A stretch of DNA of 64,000 bases from Vicia villosa (taxonomy: Eukaryota > Streptophyta > Magnoliopsida > Fabales > Fabaceae), in contig NC_081183.1 in NCBI RefSeq assembly GCF_029867415.1, positions 140,825,951-140,889,950 on the forward strand, given 5' to 3'. Of this stretch, positions 9,725 through 20,669 are shown in pieces. The position numbers and the translations under genes are program-made. The notes under the pieces were generated by a model, which ran no database searches, was not told where the DNA came from, and saw only the letters and a list, made by a program, of their open reading frames with translations. Position 1 is the first letter of the stretch. Every line of letters begins with the position of its first letter.

Positions 9725-10028
9725 TGATAGAGTACAGATAGATTATGATTAATTAGAACTAGAATTTACATTATTGTTATTTAAGTGCATTTTTAGAATG
9801 TTCTTAGGACTTTAAGATATTAATGATGTGGGCTTTAATTAGTTATTGGGCCTTTAGTTAATATTCACTTCTACTACTATATATGTACTCTTTGAGAGAG
9901 AGCAAAGATAATGAATCAAAATGAAAAAGTATTTTATTTTCTTTAATTCTATTTTGTTATTTTAGTGTTCTTCCTCTTTCTAGTTAAAACTCTAGATTAT
10001 AGCTTTGATAGGATTTGCTTCCTATCCA
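9725..10028 (+). repeat. Right LTR of the gene-mosaic element
   Basis: It matches 6293-6592 with about 20 differences and a few small gaps, including an extra GATA near the start. It ends CTATCCA. The match runs a few bases beyond the expected LTR end (ATTGGT), so the exact right border is uncertain. A 22-bp direct repeat beginning GGTAAATCAAAATAATATT occurs at 10031 and again at 10083. Confidence 0.7.
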
Positions 10029-11558
<1,530 letters not shown>

Positions 11559-11595
11559 GTTGAAATTTCAACGTGTTACTCTCTCTCCTATAAAA
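11559..11595 (+). promoter_or_regulatory. Core promoter of BBE-like copy 2
   Basis: The palindrome GTTGAAATTTCAAC lies at 11559-11572, and TATAAAA follows at 11589-11595. The start codon is at 11642. The TGACGTCA site seen in copy 1 is not conserved here. Confidence 0.65.
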
Positions 11596-11641
11596 ACCGC
11601 ACACATTCACCGCAACCTAACTCACAAAACAAAACATTCCA

Positions 11642-13261
11642 ATGGCAAAACCAATACTATTCTCTCTATCTTTCCTTCTTCTATCTGTTTTCTATACATC
11701 CTTAGCAGCACCACCTGCTTCAGAATCTTTGTACACGAATTTCCTTAACTGCCTCAAACAAAACAACACGGATTCATCTATCTCCAACATTGTTTTCCCA
11801 CAATCAAACCCTTCATTTTCCACTGTCCTTCAAAACTACATCCGTAACGCACGTTTCAACACATCCTCAACTTCCAAGCCATCAATCATTGTTACTCCTA
11901 AACTACCCTCACATGTTCAATCCACTGTTATCTGCGCCAAAAACACCAATGTTCAAATCAAAATCAGAAGTGGTGGACATGATTATGAGGGTATTTCATA
12001 TATCTCAAATCAATCACCCTTTATTGTTCTTGACATGTTCAATCTAAGAACAATCAATGTTGATATAAAGAACGAGGTTGCTTATGTTCAAGCAGGTGCT
12101 ACACTTGGTGAACTTTATTACGGAATTTATGAAAAGAGTAAGGTTCATGGCTTTCCTGCTGGTGTTGGTCCAACTGTTGGTGTCGGTGGTCACATCAGTG
12201 GTGGAGGGTATGGTGCAATGTTGAGAAAATATGGTTTATCTGTTGATAATATTGTTGATGCTGAAATTGTTGATGTTAAGGGAAGGCTTTTGAATAGGAA
12301 ATCAATGGGAGAAGATCTCTTTTGGGCTTTACTAGGTGGTGGTGGTGCTAGTTTTGGTGTTGTTTTATCTTATACTGTTAAACTAGTAGCGGTTCCTGAA
12401 ACTGTTACTGCTTTCCGTATTGGGAAAACTTTGGATCAAAATGCTACTGATCTCGTTGTTCAATGGCAACAAGTTGCTCCAACTATTGATGATAGGCTTT
12501 TCTTGAGGCTTCTTTTGCAGCCTATAACTTCTCAGACTGAGAAAGGAGAAAAAACTATTAGAGCTTCTGTGGTTGCTTTGTTTCTCGGTGGCGCCGAGGA
12601 GTTAGTGGAAATTCTAGGTAAAGAATTTCCACTTCTAGGATTGAAAAAAGAAGATTGTCTTGAAATGAGTTGGATTAATTCTGTCATTTGGTACAATGAC
12701 GATGAAAAATATAATAGCGGCGCGAAACCAGAGAGTCTATTGGATAGGAATCTTAACTCGGCAATTTTCGGGAAGAGAAAATCTGATTATGTTCAGAAAG
12801 CTATTCCCAGAGAGGGATTGGAATTGATATGGAAAAAGATGATTGAGTTAGGAAAAGTTGGATTTGTTTTCAACCCTTATGGTGGAAAAATGGCTGAGAT
12901 TCCCGCCGACGCAACGCCTTTTCCTCACCGTGCTGGGAATTTGTTCAAAATTCAATTTTCAGTGAGTTGGAAGGATCCAGCAGCTAATGCTACATTGGAG
13001 TATTTGAATCAAGCAAAGAGCCTATATAGTTTTATGGAACCTTATGTGTCAAAGAATCCTAGAAGTGCTTTTTTAAACTATAGAGATATTGATATTGGGA
13101 TAAATAGTTTTGGTGAGAATAGTTATGAAGAAGGTAAAGTTTATGGTGCTAAGTTTTTTAATAATAATTTTGATAGGTTGGTTAAGATTAAGACTGCTGT
13201 TGATCCTGATAATTTCTTCAGGAATGAGCAGAGTATTCCTGTTCTAGCAGGAAAGGCATAG
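11642..13261 (+). CDS. BBE-like FAD oxidase, copy 2, lacking the flavin-linking Cys
   Basis: A 539-aa paralogue of the BBE-like protein at 2258-3883, single exon, with signal peptide (residues 1-22), PCMH-type FAD domain and C-terminal BBE domain. His113 in RSGGHDYEG is present, so one covalent flavin bond is possible. The second attachment residue is changed: VCPTVG in the sister copies reads VGPTVG, giving Gly176 (codon GGT, 12167-12169). The sister motif WAIRGGGG reads WALLGGGG, replacing a conserved Arg with Leu231. Tyr190, Lys436, Gln438, Tyr480 and the oxidase-type Val179 remain. The frame is fully open and promoter and 3' flank are retained, so this looks like a divergent gene rather than an obvious pseudogene. 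Monocovalent flavin and a changed redox potential or substrate are inferences. Confidence 0.92.
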   Translation: MAKPILFSLSFLLLSVFYTSLAAPPASESLYTNFLNCLKQNNTDSSISNIVFPQSNPSFSTVLQNYIRNARFNTSSTSKPSIIVTPKLPSHVQSTVICAKNTNVQIKIRSGGHDYEGISYISNQSPFIVLDMFNLRTINVDIKNEVAYVQAGATLGELYYGIYEKSKVHGFPAGVGPTVGVGGHISGGGYGAMLRKYGLSVDNIVDAEIVDVKGRLLNRKSMGEDLFWALLGGGGASFGVVLSYTVKLVAVPETVTAFRIGKTLDQNATDLVVQWQQVAPTIDDRLFLRLLLQPITSQTEKGEKTIRASVVALFLGGAEELVEILGKEFPLLGLKKEDCLEMSWINSVIWYNDDEKYNSGAKPESLLDRNLNSAIFGKRKSDYVQKAIPREGLELIWKKMIELGKVGFVFNPYGGKMAEIPADATPFPHRAGNLFKIQFSVSWKDPAANATLEYLNQAKSLYSFMEPYVSKNPRSAFLNYRDIDIGINSFGENSYEEGKVYGAKFFNNNFDRLVKIKTAVDPDNFFRNEQSIPVLAGKA

Positions 13262-14272
13262 ATTTGAGAATCAATCAGTTGTAAAGCCTATTGGGCCTAT
13301 TTGATACTGTTAATTACTATATAGTTCTCACTATAAATGATTGGATTTGAAAATAAGAAATAAATAAGTGCTTTTAATTGTTTTTATTGTTGTTATGATT
13401 TCACATTTGGATGAGATCATGATATTTATTGGTCTCTTTAAATTTGATTCTGCAAATGCAAATGCAAGAGTATTAAAAGAAATTATTTAAATGTTATTAA
13501 CTTAGTCATCATCAAATAATTTTATGCCAATGTCATTCCAACAGACATGTTGGCCTGATATTTACTGGTGGTTTCTATTGGCCTTAGGCCATCACCAAAA
13601 ATCTTGGTGAATGTGTTAGAATAAGATGATATAAACCTCATGTTGAGCCTCTTACTTATAGGTGGTGAGGAACCTCTTTCTACTCGGTCAGGCTGGGATT
13701 GTGGCCTATATAATTGTGGATGACTATGAATAACACCTCTCTTATAATGGGTGGAGGCGTGGAAATGTTACCTTTTCATTTCTTTCTATCGAAGCTAATG
13801 TCTCCTAACTGGGTTGCAACTAAGAATTACATGAGATGTATAATTTAGACAACCCTCCTAATCTTAAATTTAATAGAGTTCACTTATTCATTGTAATGGT
13901 CAAAAGATACAGGTGTGCATGTTTCCAGTATAAGGGCAGGGAGACTCTGAGGTTTTAGTAGGTTTATATAACGATATGGATATGGTGGTTAGGACTTTCC
14001 CACGACGGCGAGAAGTCCTGTACGGTAGTGTTTTGTGGTAGTTTAGGAGTCATGCTCACGTGAGGTGAGATACTCTACTGATGAGCGGTGATGCTAAGAA
14101 GAAAGCGTAAGATTAAGACTAATGGGGTGTTAAGGCCTTGGTTAGCGTTGTGCTCTTTGATGTGTAGAGAATGTGTATGATTTAGGGTTTATCTTTCTCC
14201 CTTAAGGGAAATGTATTTATAGAGGCCTATAAGACCTAGGGTTTGAGCCACCCTCAGTGGGGTCAACCGCTC
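13262..14272. other. 3' flank of BBE-like copy 2, then unassigned repeat DNA
   Basis: 13262-13440 is similar to the 3' flank of copy 3 (GTTGTAAAGC..., ATGATTGGATTTGAAAAT), so the duplicated unit includes the 3' UTR. From about 13500 the base composition rises in GC and looks like an LTR or leader of an unidentified element, with a TATTTATAGAGG near 14214. The Sirevirus element inserted into it, and the same DNA seems to resume at 23114. Confidence 0.45.
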
Positions 14273-14277
14273 TGTTC

Positions 14278-15475
14278 TGTTAGAACAAGATTTGTTCTGA
14301 TCAATTATCTTAGTTTTGATGATAACAATAATATGAATTTTGCTTAAGATAATATGGTACTCTAATCCAATGCAATTTCCTTTTCAGGAAATATATAAAG
14401 AGTATGCATAATTCAGCGCTCAGAAGCTTTGTCTCAAAGGGTTCAGCATGCAACATCAGAACATGGTCTGGCAAGACATCAGAAGATGGTCGAAGCAGAA
14501 TCAGAACATGGGTCTATGGAAGCATCAGAAGAACAAGAAAACAGAAGCACTGAAGTTCTGATGGTATCACGCTCAGAAGCACTTCAAGGTCAGAAGATCA
14601 GAAGATGCTTTGCACCAAGCTGTTTGACTCTGATGATATTCAAACGTTGTATTCACAAACATCAAATCAGAAGGAAGTACAAGTGGCAAGCTACGCTGAC
14701 TGACAAAAGGAACGTTAAAAGCTACTAAAGGCTACGTCAGTAGACACAGCGTGAACAAGGCTCGAGGTAGTTGACAAAAGCGTATAACATTAAATGCGAT
14801 GCTGTACGGAACACGCAAAGCATTAAATGCACTCAACGGTCATCTTCTCCAACGCCTATAAATATGAAGTTCTGATGAGAAGCAAGGACGACGATTTGCA
14901 AAACAATTAACTTGCTGAAACGCTGTTCAAATTCAAAGCTCAGAAACTTCATCTTCATCAAAGCTCACTACATTGCTGTTGTAATATATTAGTGAGATTA
15001 AGCTTAAACGTTAAGAGAAATATCACAGTTTGTGATTATAGCTTTTAAGAAGCAATTGTAATACTCTTAGAATTGATTACATTAAGTTGTAAGGAACTAG
15101 AGTGATCGTGTGGATCAGAATACTCTAGGAAGTCTTAGATGTTATCTAAGCAGGTTGTAACTAGAGTGATCGTGTGGATCAGTATACTCTAGAAAGTCTT
15201 AGAGGGTATCTAAGCAGTTGTTCCTGGAGTGATCAGTGTGTGATCAGAAGACTCTGGAAGACTTAGTTGCTGACTAAGTGGAGAACCATTGTAATCCGTG
15301 CGATTAGTGGATTAAATCCTCAGTTGAGGTAAATCATCTCTGCGGGGGTGGACTGGAGTAGTTTAGTTAACAACGAACCAGGATAAAAATAACTGTGCAA
15401 TTTATTTTTATCTGTCAAGTTTTTAAAGCTACACTTATTCAAACCCCCCCTTTCTAAGTGTTTTTCTATCCTTCA
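14278..15475 (+). repeat. Left LTR of the Sirevirus-type element
   Basis: 1198 bp, begins TGTTAGAACAAG and ends CTATCCTTCA. A TATA box (TATAAATA) is at 14857-14864. The motif TCAGAAG recurs many times. The 99-codon frame inside is duplicated in the other LTR and resembles no protein. Confidence 0.93.
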
Positions 15476-15477
15476 AT

Positions 15478-15489
15478 TGGCATCAGAGC
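15478..15489 (+). other. Primer-binding site (tRNA-iMet type)
   Basis: TGGCATCAGAGC lies two bases inside the left LTR. The canonical plant Copia site is TGGTATCAGAGC, so one base differs. Confidence 0.8.
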
Positions 15490-15561
15490 GCCGGTTCTAA
15501 GGTGCAAGCACTTAACCGTGTTTAGAAAAGATTCAGGAAGAGAAAAACGCTTCAGTAAAAG

Positions 15562-17481
15562 ATGGTTGATGAAACTGCAAAGTCTACACCTGCATCTACA
15601 TCTGGCTCTGCTGAGCAACACAACGGTAACAATGGTTATACTAGACCGCCGGTATTTGATGGTGAAAACTTTGAATACTGGAAAGATAAACTGGAAAGTT
15701 ACTTTCTTGGTCTAGATGGTGATCTATGGGATCTTCTGATGGATGGTTACAAACATCCAGTAAATGCCAGTGGCGTAAAGCTGACAAGGCAAGAAATGAA
15801 TGATGATCAGAAGAAGCTTTTCAGGAATCATCATAAATGCAGAACTGTTTTGCTGAATGCTATCTCTCATGCTGAGTATGAGAAGATATCTAACAGGGAA
15901 ACGGCCTATGACATATATGAGTCCTTGAAAATGACTCATGAAGGAAATGCTCAAGTCAAGGAGACTAAAGCTCTCGCTTTAATCCAGAAGTATGAAGCCT
16001 TCAAGATGGAGGATGATGAAGACATTGAAAAGATGTTTTCAAGATTTCAAACTCTTACTGCTGGATTGAGAGTTCTTGACAAGGGATACACCAAGGCTGA
16101 TCACGTAAAGAAGATCATCAGAAGCTTACCCAGAAGATGGGGTCCTATGGTGACTGCATTCAAGATTGCAAAGAATATGAATGAAGTTTCTCTGGAAGAG
16201 CTTATCAGTGCCTTGAGAAGCCATGAAATAGAGCTGGACGCAAATGAGCCTCAAAAGAAAGGTAAGTCTATTGCATTAAAATCCAATATCAAGAAATGCA
16301 CTAACGCTTTTCAGGCTAGAGAAGAAGATCCTGAAGAATCAGAATCTGAAGAAGAAGATGAACTGTCCTTGATCTCCAGAAGGCTAAATCAACTCTGGAA
16401 GAACAAGCAAAGGAAGTTCAGAGGCGTCAGAAGTTCAAAGAAATTTGAACGTGGAGAATCTTCTGATGACAGAAGATTTGACAAGAAGAAGGTCATGTGC
16501 TATGAATGCAATGAGCCTGGACACTTCAAGAATGAATGTCCAAAACTTCAGAAGGAAAATCCCAAGAAGAAGTTTCATAAGAAGAAAGGTCTTATGGCAA
16601 CCTGGGATGAGTCAGAAGATGATTCAGACTCTGAAGATGAGCAGGCTAACTGTGCGCTGATGGCGACAGAAGATGACGAATCAGAATCTACATCAGAATC
16701 AGATTCTGAAGAGGTATTTTCTGAACTTACTAGAGATGAGTTAGTTTCCGGTCTAACTGAACTACTGGAACTCAAGTCTCAGATCAGTCTCAAATACAAA
16801 AAGCTGAAAAAGCTATTTGAATTTGAAACAAAGAAGCTTGAGTTGGAAAATTCTGAATTAAAAGAAAAACTTTTAAAATTATCCAATAATGTTGGATCTC
16901 CTTCTGATTCAGAAAAATCCACTCCCAGTCTAAACCATATTCTGAAAGAATATGATTTAAGTTTCAGGAAGTTCTTATCTAGAAGTATTGGCAGAAGTCA
17001 GCTAGCTTCTATGATATATGCTGTGTCTGGAAACAAAAGAGTCGGCATTGGTTTTGAGGGTGAAACCCCATACAAACTTGAACCGGTTGATGAAATGAAA
17101 TTCACATACAAGCCATTGTATGATCAGTTCAAGTATGGCCACTCCCATGATATTAGGCACACTTCACATGCTCAAAGTTTTCACATAACACACACCAAAA
17201 AGCATGTGACACAACCTAGGAAATATCATGAAACTCACATTAAAAATTATCATGCTGTTCCTCCTATTGCTTACAATGTTAAACCCAAGTTCAATCAGAA
17301 CTTGAGAAAATCTAACAAGAAAGGACCCAAGAAGATGTGGGTACCAAAGAAAAAGACTATTTCTTTTGCAGATTCTCCTTGCGACAGAGAAGATAAAAGT
17401 CAACATGTCATGTCACCTGGACTCAAGTTGGTCTCAACAAGTGAAGGGAAGAAGGACTGTCTTCCAAGTTCTGGTACTTAA
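15562..17481 (+). CDS. Gag protein of the Sirevirus-type element
   Basis: 639 aa. Residues about 30-230 form the Copia gag (UBN2-type) domain: PPVFDGENFEYWKDKLESYF, then LMDGYKHP and IIRSLPRRWGPMVTAFKIAK. A zinc knuckle of the CX2CX4HX4C type is at Cys313-Cys316-His321-Cys326 (CYECNEPGHFKNEC). Acidic Ser/Glu/Asp-rich segments (around 255-275 and 345-395) surround it, followed by a Lys/Glu-rich, probably coiled-coil region (about 405-450) and a long basic, His-rich tail ending in KKMWVPKKK. That tail is the extended Gag typical of Sireviruses. The reading frame is intact, so Gag could be made and might package RNA in trans. Pol does not follow in frame: protease and integrase are missing. Confidence 0.88.
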   Translation: MVDETAKSTPASTSGSAEQHNGNNGYTRPPVFDGENFEYWKDKLESYFLGLDGDLWDLLMDGYKHPVNASGVKLTRQEMNDDQKKLFRNHHKCRTVLLNAISHAEYEKISNRETAYDIYESLKMTHEGNAQVKETKALALIQKYEAFKMEDDEDIEKMFSRFQTLTAGLRVLDKGYTKADHVKKIIRSLPRRWGPMVTAFKIAKNMNEVSLEELISALRSHEIELDANEPQKKGKSIALKSNIKKCTNAFQAREEDPEESESEEEDELSLISRRLNQLWKNKQRKFRGVRSSKKFERGESSDDRRFDKKKVMCYECNEPGHFKNECPKLQKENPKKKFHKKKGLMATWDESEDDSDSEDEQANCALMATEDDESESTSESDSEEVFSELTRDELVSGLTELLELKSQISLKYKKLKKLFEFETKKLELENSELKEKLLKLSNNVGSPSDSEKSTPSLNHILKEYDLSFRKFLSRSIGRSQLASMIYAVSGNKRVGIGFEGETPYKLEPVDEMKFTYKPLYDQFKYGHSHDIRHTSHAQSFHITHTKKHVTQPRKYHETHIKNYHAVPPIAYNVKPKFNQNLRKSNKKGPKKMWVPKKKTISFADSPCDREDKSQHVMSPGLKLVSTSEGKKDCLPSSGT

Positions 17482-17579
17482 ATCTGTTGAAGAAACTATG
17501 TTCGTAGGAGATCAGAAAAGAAAGTTTATTAGTCTTGGAACCATCTGTTTTGTTTGTTTCTAAAGCATTGATGTGTTGT

Positions 17580-17893
17580 TCTTGATTATTCTGAAATGCT
17601 CTAAATGCTACAGAATATACAATATTGAAACATTGATTGTGGACGAATCAATAAATATCTGGTTTGATGATAAACTTGTTTCTGATGAAACAAAGCAGCT
17701 TAAGAATTTCTGCAGATACAGTTTTGTCTTATCAGAAGCTGCAGAACAAAGAAGTGAATCTCCAGAAGCTGTGTATATCAGAAGTAATGGATCAGAAGAT
17801 CATTCAGATTTATATCAGCACACTTCAGAAGGAGTGTTTCCAGAAGAGAAACCTGATCAATTCAGAAGCAGTGTTTGGAATCAGAAGGCGTAA
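17580..17893 (+). pseudogene. Remnant of pol between integrase and reverse transcriptase
   Basis: The frame 17573-17893 contains CYRIYNIETLIVDESINIWFD, which corresponds to the short conserved segment after the integrase core of Copia pol (usual pattern: RVFNxRTLVVEESxHVxFD). An acidic linker with repeated SEA/SESPEA follows. Protease plus integrase catalytic core upstream, and reverse transcriptase plus RNase H downstream, are absent. At least two separate deletions on either side of this relic therefore removed pol. Confidence 0.55.
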
Positions 17894-17899
17894 AGCCTA

Positions 17900-18209
17900 T
17901 TGAATATTTTACAGCTGTCATCCATTATCTGATGATGAACACGTGTCTGTGCGGTTAGTACAAAGCGTGCAGTTGAAAAGACGCCGACCTAGGTAACTGT
18001 ATTAAATCATTTCATTTACCATGCTATCTCTCCTAATGTCATTTCTCATTTAATGCAAAATGATTTAAATTATTTTCAAATCTTTTAAATAGCCCGCTTC
18101 AACTTCATTCTTTTCTCCGTCTCTCTATTTTGTTGTACATTTTTTTTCGCTGCATCTGTTTTTCTTTTTCAAACCCTAGTCTTTGTTCTAATCTTACGAC
18201 ATAATCATC
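17900..18209 (+). other. Leader region before the env-like ORF
   Basis: A pyrimidine-rich stretch leads into the env-like ORF: TTCTTTTCTCCGTCTCTC, then TTTTTCTTTTTCAAACCCTAG at about 18160-18180. In intact Sireviruses the env-like frame is thought to be expressed from a separate or spliced RNA. Such a leader would suit that, but no splice site was tested. Confidence 0.3.
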
Positions 18210-20669
18210 ATGAACTCTTCCTCTTGTTCATCTTCCTCAAAAGAAAGACTTACTTCCTCACAAATCCTTCTACGAAATTATGAATATGCTCCTTTGAAAA
18301 CTTGCTTGATACCCACGAAGGACTTGGAGGTTTTATGTGAAACTGCTGTGGACTTAAACAATCTTAAAGCGAATGGCTTTAAGTGTGATGCAAGAATTCT
18401 TGAGCAAGGATGGTCCAAGTACCTTAATAGATTGGTTGGTCCAATTTATCCTGATCTTGTGAAGGATTTCTGGGTACATGCAACGGTTACCCCAACGGCC
18501 ATCATTTCATTCGTGCTAGGGCATGAAGTGGTTATCTCTGAAAAACTGATCAGGAAGCTATACAATCTGAATGATGAAGAAGGTTGGTCTGGTTTTCGAC
18601 ACGCATCTGTTGATTGGTCGATAGTTGAAAAACAAATCTCTAAGTCTTCTGGGATTGACTCGAATAACACAGGCACCTTGAAGCCATTTTATAGAGTATG
18701 GGCTGAGATTATTCTGGGTTCTCTTCACCACAGAAAAAGGATGCTCTCCTCTTCTTACATCAGTCCAGATCACAAGCACACTCTTTTCTGCATTGGCAAA
18801 AAGACTGAGATCAACATTTCTCACATTCTGTTTGAGAATCTAAAGACTTCAATCCTTGAGTCAAGAGAAGAGGAAAGGGCGAAGTACCCTCATCTTTCAA
18901 GAACGACTATTCCGTTTGGAAGAATGATTTCAGACATTCTTACTGAAAGCAAAGTGCTGGACTCCATCAGAAAACTCAATGCATCCCATTTGCTTGGAGT
19001 AGTTCAAGGTCCCATTTTTAATGGTGTGGATTTGTTCAGATTAGAACTCATTCAAAATGTACCTTCTGTGTGCCCAAGCTTTCCTGACATTCTCTCAAGA
19101 AGAGTTGCTGTTGAAGGTTTTGCCTCCTTGTTTCAAGAAGAACTGCATCAGGTTGTCAAGTCTTACCTGGAAGATTGTGTTAGGAAGCAATCAGATATTG
19201 ATCCTGCTTGGATCCGTGGCAGAGTACTTCCGTCCAAGGCTGATCTTCTGAAGAAGGATCAGAAGGAACTAAAGGCTAGGCTAAAAAGAAAAGCCCAAGA
19301 AGATGAAGCTGAGAAAGCCAAGAAGTTGAGGGTCACCTATGATCCTGACAAGGTGGACTCTGAAGAACGAAGAGATAAAAGGATCAGAGATTCCTTTCGC
19401 AGAACCAGATCTTCTTCTTCTGTACAAATCTCCAGAAAGGTTTTTACTCCACCTCCTTCTGTCCCTAAACCATCTTTCCAATCACCTCCATCTGAACCAA
19501 AAATAAACTTCACCTTACCAAATCCTTCTCCATCATCCTTCTCCTCTCCCATTCTAAACCCCACACCTTTAAGTATTCTTCCCCCAACTCCTTCTGATAA
19601 ATCTTTCTCACCAATTCCATTTACAAATACTCCATCCTCGTCTCAATCTATCATTTTTGATATTCCATCCTCATCAATCATTCTCTCAGATATCCCTTCT
19701 TCCTCATCCACCGCACCTCCACCTTCTATATCCCATCCCTTACCTACCAGAAAATCCAAACCTTACTGTCTTCTCTACCCTGACTACAAATTCACCTTCA
19801 ATCCGCCTGAACCTGAACCCTATACCTACCTGGAACTTTTCAGACATGAGGTGATTAGCAGTCTAGACCTTCTGAAGGATGCATTTCTAAATGGTCTGGA
19901 TGATGTTTCTACAAGAAATCTCTGGAGAAGATTTCGCAAGGATTTTCAAGTAGAAGCAATGGGAGTACAGAAAAGACTAGTGGCTGCTGCCCCTGGTTAC
20001 CCTGGTTACCTTCTGGAGGATGATAATGGTATATACTACCATCCTCTCAGAAATTGTGTTGCTGCTGAGGAGAAGCCCTTTGTGGATGAATTGGAAGTAG
20101 CAAGACTGGCTGCTGAAATGGAAGCAAATCCATGCAGGGATATCGTTATCTTTATTCCTGATTATCCTGTTCTGCTCGGAGACTTCAAGACTCTCTTTGA
20201 CTATCTGAGGGAAAACCCTTCTGAGAAAAACCCAAGCTTGGTCATTCCAGAAGTTGTTGACCCACCAGAAGTTGAAGGTCCTTCTGCTCCCAGGAATCTA
20301 GCTGCCATTCTTCAGGCACTTGAAAATGGAGACTCGAAAATTCCTGCTGCAGAATATGGAGATGCTTCCATGCAAGAAGCAGATGCTGAAGATCATGTTG
20401 CTGAATCAGATCCTGTTGAGGAATTCCCTGCAAATGATCTATCCATGGAAGCTATAGATCAAGTTGCTATTCCCGTGGTTGAAAGCGGTGAAGCTTCTTC
20501 TGATGAATCTTCTCGTCTTGCAAGGACTCTGGAAGAAATTCAGAAGAGACAGGATGAGCAAAGCTCACTCAATGCTGAGTATAGAGCTTTCATGGTGAGG
20601 CAAGATGGACACAACAATGAGGTTCAAGAGATGCTGGCCAAGATCTTGTCAAGACTAGGGCCATCTTAG
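18210..20669 (+). CDS. Sirevirus env-like ORF
   Basis: 819 aa, fully open, of the kind found downstream of pol in Sireviruses and called env-like. It has an N-terminal globular part (residues about 20-330, with LVGPIYPDLVKDFWVHATV and GHEVVISEKLIRKLYNL), which resembles the plant transposon-associated domain often annotated as putative plant transposon protein. A highly charged Lys/Glu/Arg segment follows (about 350-395), then a Pro/Ser-rich region (about 410-530), a second folded region, an acidic Ala/Glu region, and a C-terminal putative coiled coil (LARTLEEIQKRQDEQ onward). I see no signal peptide or clear membrane anchor, so a viral envelope role is not supported. The true function of these proteins is unknown. 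Its intact frame, while pol is lost, is notable. Confidence 0.65.
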   Translation: MNSSSCSSSSKERLTSSQILLRNYEYAPLKTCLIPTKDLEVLCETAVDLNNLKANGFKCDARILEQGWSKYLNRLVGPIYPDLVKDFWVHATVTPTAIISFVLGHEVVISEKLIRKLYNLNDEEGWSGFRHASVDWSIVEKQISKSSGIDSNNTGTLKPFYRVWAEIILGSLHHRKRMLSSSYISPDHKHTLFCIGKKTEINISHILFENLKTSILESREEERAKYPHLSRTTIPFGRMISDILTESKVLDSIRKLNASHLLGVVQGPIFNGVDLFRLELIQNVPSVCPSFPDILSRRVAVEGFASLFQEELHQVVKSYLEDCVRKQSDIDPAWIRGRVLPSKADLLKKDQKELKARLKRKAQEDEAEKAKKLRVTYDPDKVDSEERRDKRIRDSFRRTRSSSSVQISRKVFTPPPSVPKPSFQSPPSEPKINFTLPNPSPSSFSSPILNPTPLSILPPTPSDKSFSPIPFTNTPSSSQSIIFDIPSSSIILSDIPSSSSTAPPPSISHPLPTRKSKPYCLLYPDYKFTFNPPEPEPYTYLELFRHEVISSLDLLKDAFLNGLDDVSTRNLWRRFRKDFQVEAMGVQKRLVAAAPGYPGYLLEDDNGIYYHPLRNCVAAEEKPFVDELEVARLAAEMEANPCRDIVIFIPDYPVLLGDFKTLFDYLRENPSEKNPSLVIPEVVDPPEVEGPSAPRNLAAILQALENGDSKIPAAEYGDASMQEADAEDHVAESDPVEEFPANDLSMEAIDQVAIPVVESGEASSDESSRLARTLEEIQKRQDEQSSLNAEYRAFMVRQDGHNNEVQEMLAKILSRLGPS

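Larger units (their letters stand above)
6293..10028 (+). mobile_element. LTR element carrying several host-gene fragments
   Basis: Two direct repeats of about 300 bp (6293-6592 and 9725-10028, roughly 93% identical by eye) bracket 3.1 kb. The left LTR begins TGATAG and ends CTATCA. ATTGGTGCTTTCATC follows it, as in many plant Ty3/Gypsy elements. Just before the right LTR, AACCTTGAGGACAAGG resembles the tail of plant Gypsy pol genes. Between a short gag-like 5' piece and that tail, no retroviral enzyme is present. Instead there are same-strand fragments of NOP56, an RRM/CCCH zinc-finger protein, dynamin-related protein 4 and a receptor-like kinase, plus one unidentified segment. I infer a nonautonomous Gypsy derivative that captured host sequences. 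No clean target-site duplication was found. Confidence 0.75.

Noticed and set aside
14429..14728. 99-codon frame in the left Sirevirus LTR, repeated at 22062-22361 and, diverged, in the solo LTR
   Set aside because: It lies within the LTR, is Ser/Glu/Arg-rich only because of the TCAGAAG motif, and resembles no protein. Its conservation follows from LTR identity.
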